Source: JAFAGX01 sp035623255 (lineage in GTDB: Bacteria > Acidobacteriota > Terriglobia > Terriglobales > Acidobacteriaceae). From it: DNA of 55,184 nt. A model generated the notes under the pieces. That model was not told the DNA's origin. It saw only the letters and a list, made by a program, of their open reading frames with translations, and ran no database searches. The translations under genes and the position numbers were made by a program. Location of the stretch: the NCBI GenBank assembly GCA_035623255.1, contig DASPTU010000048.1, forward strand, positions 1 through 55,184, in the 5' to 3' direction. Shown here in pieces: positions 53,799-55,184 of the stretch (positions within the stretch are counted from its first letter, which is position 1; each line of letters begins with the position of its first letter).

Positions 53799-55184
53799 CT
53801 ACTCCTTCCAAGTCCAGCTCTTGAAATGCTGGCGCAATTGTGACTTGAGCAACTTGCCGGTAGAAGTGTGGGGCAACTCGTCCATAATGACAAAGTCGTC
53901 TGGCAGTTGCCACTTGGCAAACCGCTGGCAGAGAAACGCGCGCAATTCTTCCTTGGAAACCTGGGCCCCGTCTCTTAGCACCACGCAGGCAAGCGGACGT
54001 TCCTGCCATTTCGAGTGAGGAACCGCAACCACCGCGGCCTCACGGATTGCGGGATGACCGACCAGCGCATTTTCCAGGTCCACCGAACTGATCCACTCTC
54101 CGCCCGACTTGATGAGATCCTTGGTGCGGTCGGTGATTTTCACATAGCCGTCGGGATCGATTGTGGCCACATCCCCGGTTCGCAGCCAGCCATCCGCGGT
54201 CCATTTGCTCTGCTCGGCCGGCAGGTTGTAATAGCGGGCGGCAATAAACGGTCCCCGCACCTGCAGCTCGCCAAAGGTGACGCCATCCCAGGGGATTTCG
54301 CCACCATCGCCGAGCGCACGTATCTCCACTAGCGGCGAGGGCAGGCCCTGCTTGGCGCGGACCTCGTATTTGCGGTCTTCGGGCCAATATGTCATTTCCG
54401 GCTTGAGGGTTGAGGTCGTGGCAATCGGCGTGGTCTCGGTTATGCCCCAGGGCTGAATGACCCTCACGCCGAACTTGTCAAAACGGCGAAACAGGCTCTC
54501 GGGAGCGGCCGAGCCGGCCACGATGATGCGCAGACCCTCGGACAGTTTCCAGCGCCCGGGATCACGCTCCAGGCAGTCAAGCACACCCAGCCAAACCGTC
54601 GGCACCGCTCCGGTCAGAGTGATGCGTTCGGCCGACAAAAGATCAAGCAGCGCCTCGGGCTGCAGGTTGGGACCGGGAAACACCAGCTTGCTTCCGTTCA
54701 TCACGGCCGCGTGCGGTATGCCCCACGCGTTGGCGTGGAACATGGACATGGCCGGCATTATCGAGTCCATGCGCGAGATGGCAAAGTTGTCCGGCAAGGA
54801 GATCGACAGGGAATGCAATACCACCGCGCGGTGCGAGTAGACAACACCCTTGGGTTGGCCCGTTGTGCCGGACGTGTAACACATGGCGACAGCGTCGTCT
54901 TCGTCAAGATCGGCATAGGCGGGAGTGCTGCCTGATTGCAGCAGGGATTCGTAGTTCTCATTCCTGGAGGGCACGGGCGATCCGCTGAATGGGACAACTA
55001 CCACCCGCTCGAACTTAACATTCTCGGCAAATCTCTCGTACGTGGGAAGCAGGACATCGTCCACGATCAGCCAGCGGTCCTGAGCGTGGTTGGCGATGTA
55101 GGCAAGTTCGTCGGGGTGCAGGCGCAGGTTCAGCGTGTGGATCACGCCGCCCACTGCGGGAATCCCGAAATACGCCTCCAGATG
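53799..55184 (-). CDS. Acyl-CoA synthetase (AMP-forming), N-terminus cut by window end
   Basis: The frame stays open to the window edge (HLEAYFGIPAVGGVIHTLNL), so roughly the first 80-90 residues are missing. The visible 461 residues show the AMP-binding motifs CYTSGTTGQPKGVVYSHRA, the P-loop partner WGITETTP, GWLRTGDVATIDPDGY, TDRTKDLIKSGGEWIS and the catalytic lysine in STGKLLKSQLR. This pattern belongs to medium/long-chain fatty-acyl-CoA synthetases, which activate fatty acids with ATP and CoA. A GTG at 55154 is internal, not the start. Confidence 0.92.
   Translation of the reverse strand, partial: HLEAYFGIPAVGGVIHTLNLRLHPDELAYIANHAQDRWLIVDDVLLPTYERFAENVKFERVVVVPFSGSPVPSRNENYESLLQSGSTPAYADLDEDDAVAMCYTSGTTGQPKGVVYSHRAVVLHSLSISLPDNFAISRMDSIMPAMSMFHANAWGIPHAAVMNGSKLVFPGPNLQPEALLDLLSAERITLTGAVPTVWLGVLDCLERDPGRWKLSEGLRIIVAGSAAPESLFRRFDKFGVRVIQPWGITETTPIATTSTLKPEMTYWPEDRKYEVRAKQGLPSPLVEIRALGDGGEIPWDGVTFGELQVRGPFIAARYYNLPAEQSKWTADGWLRTGDVATIDPDGYVKITDRTKDLIKSGGEWISSVDLENALVGHPAIREAAVVAVPHSKWQERPLACVVLRDGAQVSKEELRAFLCQRFAKWQLPDDFVIMDELPHTSTGKLLKSQLRQHFKSWTWKE

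Overview
The window reads as chromosomal DNA of an acidobacterium, most like the Terriglobia (Koribacter/Terriglobus-type). This is an inference from gene content and repeats, not a database result. Supporting signs are an Oar-like TonB-dependent receptor with an N-terminal carboxypeptidase-regulatory domain, an LpxI-type lipid A pathway, a B12-dependent ribonucleotide reductase, many small zinc-ribbon membrane proteins, and GC-rich palindromic repeats scattered between and inside genes. I see no rRNA, tRNA, insertion sequence, prophage or CRISPR array.

Layout. 1-252 holds dispersed repeats. 253-2648 has a methylmalonyl-CoA mutase catalytic subunit and two small unknowns. 2813-4063 is glgC. 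4314-8056 is a tightly overlapped operon: ECF sigma factor, zinc-finger anti-sigma factor, B-box membrane protein, and a DUF4097-type surface protein. 8111-10425 has a gamma-carbonic-anhydrase-like protein and hisS, which carries a large extra segment in its catalytic domain. 10485-15615 (minus) is a tonB-like gene and an envelope-lipid cluster (fabZ, lpxA, lpxI, a DinB protein, a Gfo/Idh oxidoreductase). 15687-17186 (plus) holds an M20 peptidase and a short tatA. 17197-20369 (minus) holds maf, an amidohydrolase, three small proteins and a LysW-like protein. 20474-27228 (plus) holds an M28 peptidase, a rhomboid protease, the TonB receptor and a ceramide-glucosyltransferase-like enzyme. 27244-32405 (minus) holds an SQD1-like UDP-sulfoquinovose synthase, a GT-C glycosyltransferase and an asparagine synthase.

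32573-38289 contains a zinc-ribbon protein with a 10-residue repeat, two different 28-bp perfect palindromes, nrdJ with palindromic repeats inside its reading frame, a small unknown protein and superoxide dismutase with a clear terminator. 38553-43623 carries a cyclic-nucleotide-binding-domain protein, the msrPQ methionine sulfoxide reductase pair, and pyrR-pyrB-pyrC. 43678-53108 carries a zinc-ribbon membrane protein, a lipoprotein, a NagZ-like glycosidase, a GAF protein, a poly-glycine beta-propeller lipoprotein, an HU-family protein, sppA, a Met/His-rich secreted protein and murJ. The window ends with a second HU gene, with promoter and terminator, and an acyl-CoA synthetase cut by the window edge.

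Themes. Much of the window serves the cell envelope: lipid A, peptidoglycan precursor flipping and recycling, glycolipid, TonB transport, Tat export and an ECF-controlled envelope operon. The most unusual signals are the hisS insertion, the palindromic repeats kept in frame inside nrdJ, and the twin 28-bp palindromes sharing the core GGTATATATACC next to nrdJ.
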